Source: Fidelibacterota bacterium (GTDB taxonomy: Bacteria > Fidelibacterota > UBA2242). From it: a DNA stretch of 8,041 nt. How positions within the stretch are numbered: the first letter of the stretch is position 1; each line of letters starts with the position of its first letter. Below, piece by piece: positions 5,683 through 8,041 of this stretch. The position numbers and the translations under genes are program-made. The stretch is taken from positions 1 through 8,041 of the forward strand of contig JAGLWX010000055.1 in NCBI GenBank assembly GCA_023133185.1. Direction: 5' to 3'. The notes under the pieces are model-generated. The model was not told the DNA's origin and ran no database searches. It was given only the letters and a program-made list of their open reading frames with translations.

Positions 5683-7083
5683 ATGACAGCCCTATACGAT
5701 CAATTCTCCACGTTTATTACTCAGAACCAACTAATCAAAAATAATAGTACGGTTATTGTTGGTGTTTCAGGCGGAGTAGATTCGATGGTATTGCTGCATC
5801 TTTTACTTCACTACGGAAAAGACGCAAATTTACAAATCGTGGCAGTCCACCTGAATCATTCACTGCGGGGAAAGGCTGCCGATCATGATAAAACGACAGT
5901 AAGAGAGTTCTGCCAATCGAAGACCTGCCGGTTTTATTCTAAAAAGATTAATGTCAAACAGTACGCTGAGAAGAATAAATTGTCCCTTGAAATGGCTGGA
6001 CGTAAACTGAGATATACTTTATTTAATGAAGTCGCCAAATCTTACTCCGGTTCACTGATTGCTACGGCACATACATCAGATGATCAGGTTGAGACTATTT
6101 TACTCAGAATTATCAAAGGTACGGGACTAAGAGGTCTTCGGGGAATTCAGATCAAGCGGGATAATGTCATCCGCCCCCTTCTCTTTACAGCAAAAGAAGA
6201 TATTTACCAATATGCAAAACAACACAAGATTCCTTATCATGAAGACCGGACAAACCTCGATATTTCAATACCAAGAAATTTCATCCGGCAGACCCTGATT
6301 CCATCAATCCGATCAAGCATAAATCCATCATTGGAGAAATCGGTCCTGCAATTATCTTCAATCGCTTCAGACGCCAATCATTTTATCGAAGATGCTGCTC
6401 AAAATGCTTTAAAACGCTGTTTGTCCCGCCAATCTTCAAAAGAAATTGCCCTTGATATTTCTCGTCTAAAAAGGTATTTTACAGCTGTAAAAATTGAAGT
6501 GATTCGGGAATGCATTGCACAACTAAATAACCCTGATTCACGGATTGATTATACTATGATGAACAATATCTTAAAACTTGCGGAAAATAGTCAAACCGGA
6601 AACCAGCTGAGGATAACAGCCGGTTTGCTTGCCTGTATCGACCGAAATGAATTGGTGTTTGTGCGAAATAACGAACAAGAATGGAAGACGCTTCAGATCA
6701 TTCCCGGAAAGGAATACATTACCGGTTTTTTCCGGTTTCAAACAGAGATAGTCGAGAATCCTGATTTTTCAAAAGAGCGAGATCATAAAGAAATCGAATA
6801 TATCGACCCGGACCAACTGGGTAGTCAGCTAATTTTACGCCCCTGGAAAGAATCTGATCGGATAACTCCGTTAGGTGTAACCCATTCAAAGAAAATCAGT
6901 GATGTGTTCATCGACCAAAAAGTGCCATTATACAAGAAAAAACATATTCCTATTCTTGTTTCCGACGATACGATCGTGTGGGTTTGCGGTCTCAAACTTT
7001 CTGAAAAATATAGAATCGGTCCTTCAACTAAAAAAGCATTAAAGTTAATCTACGAGGAATTAGACATATGGCAAAAACAATGA
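5683..7083 (+). CDS. tilS: tRNA(Ile)-lysidine synthetase TilS
   Basis: Attaches lysine to C34 of the CAU-anticodon tRNA-Ile using ATP, changing its decoding from AUG to AUA and its charging from Met to Ile; normally essential. The 466 residues have the full-length layout. The N-terminal PP-loop ATPase has SGGVDS at 29-34, HLNHSLRG at 56-63, TAHTSDDQVET at 128-138 and RGLRGI around 150-155. HEDRTNLDISIPRNFIR lies at 186-202. A helical middle region follows, then a C-terminal TilS domain starting near LRPWKESDRITPLG (385-398), with KKISDVFIDQKVP after it. The family usually has HHADDQ where this reads HTSDDQ, a mild change. No good Shine-Dalgarno is seen before the ATG, so translation may be coupled to the preceding gene 10 bases upstream. 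Its 3' end overlaps hpt by 16 bases. The tilS-hpt-ftsH order is conserved widely. Confidence 0.95.
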   Translation: MTALYDQFSTFITQNQLIKNNSTVIVGVSGGVDSMVLLHLLLHYGKDANLQIVAVHLNHSLRGKAADHDKTTVREFCQSKTCRFYSKKINVKQYAEKNKLSLEMAGRKLRYTLFNEVAKSYSGSLIATAHTSDDQVETILLRIIKGTGLRGLRGIQIKRDNVIRPLLFTAKEDIYQYAKQHKIPYHEDRTNLDISIPRNFIRQTLIPSIRSSINPSLEKSVLQLSSIASDANHFIEDAAQNALKRCLSRQSSKEIALDISRLKRYFTAVKIEVIRECIAQLNNPDSRIDYTMMNNILKLAENSQTGNQLRITAGLLACIDRNELVFVRNNEQEWKTLQIIPGKEYITGFFRFQTEIVENPDFSKERDHKEIEYIDPDQLGSQLILRPWKESDRITPLGVTHSKKISDVFIDQKVPLYKKKHIPILVSDDTIVWVCGLKLSEKYRIGPSTKKALKLIYEELDIWQKQ

Positions 7084-7637
7084 TCTTAGACGACAACTTT
7101 GGGAAATTCAGCGGATTGCCCCTTCATGAGCTGCTGCCTTACGAAAAGATTCAGGAACGAGTACGTGAATTGGCATCCACTATTTCAAAGGACTATCAAG
7201 GTACAACACCGATTTTAATCGGCGTACTGAATGGTTGTTTTGTCTTTTTTGCAGATCTTATCCGGGAATTGGATATTCACACCGAAGTTGATTTTATCAA
7301 AATCTCCAGTTATGCTAATGAAACCAAAACCAGCGGAACCGTGAGGCTGCTTAAGGATATAAGTTGTGATATAACAGGCAGAGACGTAATAGTTATAGAG
7401 GATATCATCGACTCGGGTTTATCAATCAACTTTCTTAAGAAACGGCTTGAAGGCAGCGAAGCAAAATCTATTCGATTTGCGACTTTATTAATAAAAGAAT
7501 ATACAAAACTGGATTTTGATATCGATTATATTGGGTTCACGATTCCCAATAAATTTGTCGTCGGTTGTGGTCTCGACCTGGCTCAAAAATTGCGAAATTT
7601 AAAATCGATCTATTATTTAAACCAAGAAGGTAACTAA
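7068..7637 (+). CDS. hpt: Hypoxanthine (guanine) phosphoribosyltransferase
   Basis: Purine-salvage enzyme joining hypoxanthine or guanine to PRPP to give IMP or GMP in the cytoplasm. The 189 residues are of normal length. Features: IGVLNGCFVFFADL (51-64) with the family's first PRPP loop, SSY at 80-82, the PRPP signature VIVIEDIIDSG at 107-117, and IPNKFVVGCGLD at 159-170 carrying the purine-contacting lysine (K162) and the family aspartate (D170). The signature has Ser in DSG where DTG is more usual, a conservative change. I chose the ATG at 7068 because GAGGA (7054-7058) lies nine bases upstream inside tilS; the ATG at 7080, overlapping the tilS stop as ATGA, has no such site. The stop overlaps the ftsH start, so translation is likely coupled through tilS-hpt-ftsH. 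Confidence 0.95.
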   Translation: MAKTMILDDNFGKFSGLPLHELLPYEKIQERVRELASTISKDYQGTTPILIGVLNGCFVFFADLIRELDIHTEVDFIKISSYANETKTSGTVRLLKDISCDITGRDVIVIEDIIDSGLSINFLKKRLEGSEAKSIRFATLLIKEYTKLDFDIDYIGFTIPNKFVVGCGLDLAQKLRNLKSIYYLNQEGN

Positions 7638-8041
7638 TGAGAAAGTTTAATACATTTAATCGGACTAAAAGACCGAAAAATAAAAAACAAATCAAACCTC
7701 CAATTACGCCGAAGGATAGCCTTACACGAAAAAAGAAGAAGACTCCATCCGACGATAATGAATTCAAGTGGAAAAAGGCTTCAAAAACTTCGTTAATGTG
7801 GATCATAATAATTATCAGTTCGATCTTTTTGATCCAGATTCTCGGAACCGGATCCAGGGAAGAAGTCGTGATCGAATATTTTCAATATAAGGATCTGCTG
7901 GCAAACGGACAGATCAAAGAGGCAACGATTATTGAAAGAGAATTCCATGGTGTTCTAAAGGAAAAAGTAGCCCTGATTATCGGTGGCAGACCTGTTGATG
8001 TAGAAAAATTTTACTTCATCCTGCCTCCCGTTATTGACAAA
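7637..8041 (+). CDS. ftsH: ATP-dependent zinc metalloprotease FtsH, N-terminal part (runs off the window)
   Basis: 135 codons remain open to the window edge. The start ATG shares its A with the hpt stop (TAATG) and has GAAGG (7626-7630) six bases upstream. The product begins with a strongly basic, lysine-rich tail of about 50 residues (KRPKNKKQIK, RKKKKTP), followed by a transmembrane helix (about 52-70, MWIIIIISSIFLIQILG). A periplasmic segment with the FtsH N-domain pattern follows: EYFQYKDLLANGQIKEATI, then LKEKVALIIGGRPVDVEKFYFILP. The AAA+ and HExxH protease parts lie beyond the window. FtsH degrades misfolded membrane proteins and selected regulators. Identity rests on the N-domain pattern plus the conserved hpt-ftsH order. 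The basic tail is longer than in Escherichia coli FtsH, whose membrane helix starts almost at residue 5, but longer tails are known in other phyla. Confidence 0.88.
   Translation, partial: MRKFNTFNRTKRPKNKKQIKPPITPKDSLTRKKKKTPSDDNEFKWKKASKTSLMWIIIIISSIFLIQILGTGSREEVVIEYFQYKDLLANGQIKEATIIEREFHGVLKEKVALIIGGRPVDVEKFYFILPPVIDK

Noticed and set aside
7080..7637. Shorter hpt start at the ATGA overlap with the tilS stop
   Set aside because: The ATG at 7068 has GAGGA nine bases upstream, while 7080 has none.
7537..7806. Minus-strand open frame with a hydrophobic stretch across the hpt-ftsH junction
   Set aside because: The hydrophobic Phe/Leu runs are the complement of the lysine-rich ftsH tail; it opposes two confident genes.

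Overview
The window looks like a chromosomal segment of a Gram-negative bacterium from the FCB side of the tree. A candidate such as Marinimicrobia, Calditrichota or a related uncultured phylum fits better than Bacteroidota proper. Supporting points: a TonB-dependent receptor with an N-terminal carboxypeptidase-regulatory-like domain (outer membrane present), a DUF5074/YncE-type propeller of the kind common in Bacteroidota, a Thermotoga/archaea-type S-adenosylhomocysteine hydrolase, and recognisable Shine-Dalgarno sites before several genes, which are usually poor in Bacteroidota. The phylum is an inference and is not proven by the sequence.

Layout. (1) 1-119 is a short tail region with a G-rich, repeat-like segment and no gene. 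(2) 120-1337 on the minus strand is adenosylhomocysteinase (ahcY). (3) About 1338-1653 is a divergent control region: a candidate minus-strand promoter for ahcY, a candidate plus-strand promoter, then a clear cobalamin riboswitch whose downstream hairpin covers the ribosome-binding site of the next gene. (4) 1654-3759 is a BtuB-like TonB-dependent receptor that begins with TTG, followed 18 bases later by 3778-4776, a secreted beta-propeller resembling the BtuG family of B12-capturing proteins. (5) 4777-5045 is a gene-free gap with two inverted REP-like hairpins. (6) 5046-8041 is a tightly packed plus-strand housekeeping run: a glyoxalase II-like metallo-beta-lactamase-fold hydrolase, tilS, hpt and the start of ftsH, with 10-base, overlapping and one-base-overlapping junctions.

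How the parts fit. The riboswitch, receptor and propeller form a small vitamin-B12-repressible uptake unit at the outer membrane. The inner-membrane BtuFCD part is not in the window. The divergent ahcY removes S-adenosylhomocysteine and feeds homocysteine to methionine synthase, whose MetH form needs B12, so the neighbourhood may have a shared methyl-cycle theme. The tilS-hpt-ftsH run is a widespread conserved order and says little about special biology.

The most interesting material is the B12 unit: a BtuG-like protein without a lipobox, paired with a receptor whose plug departs from the usual sequence, under a translation-type riboswitch with a TTG start. The paired REP-like hairpins come second.
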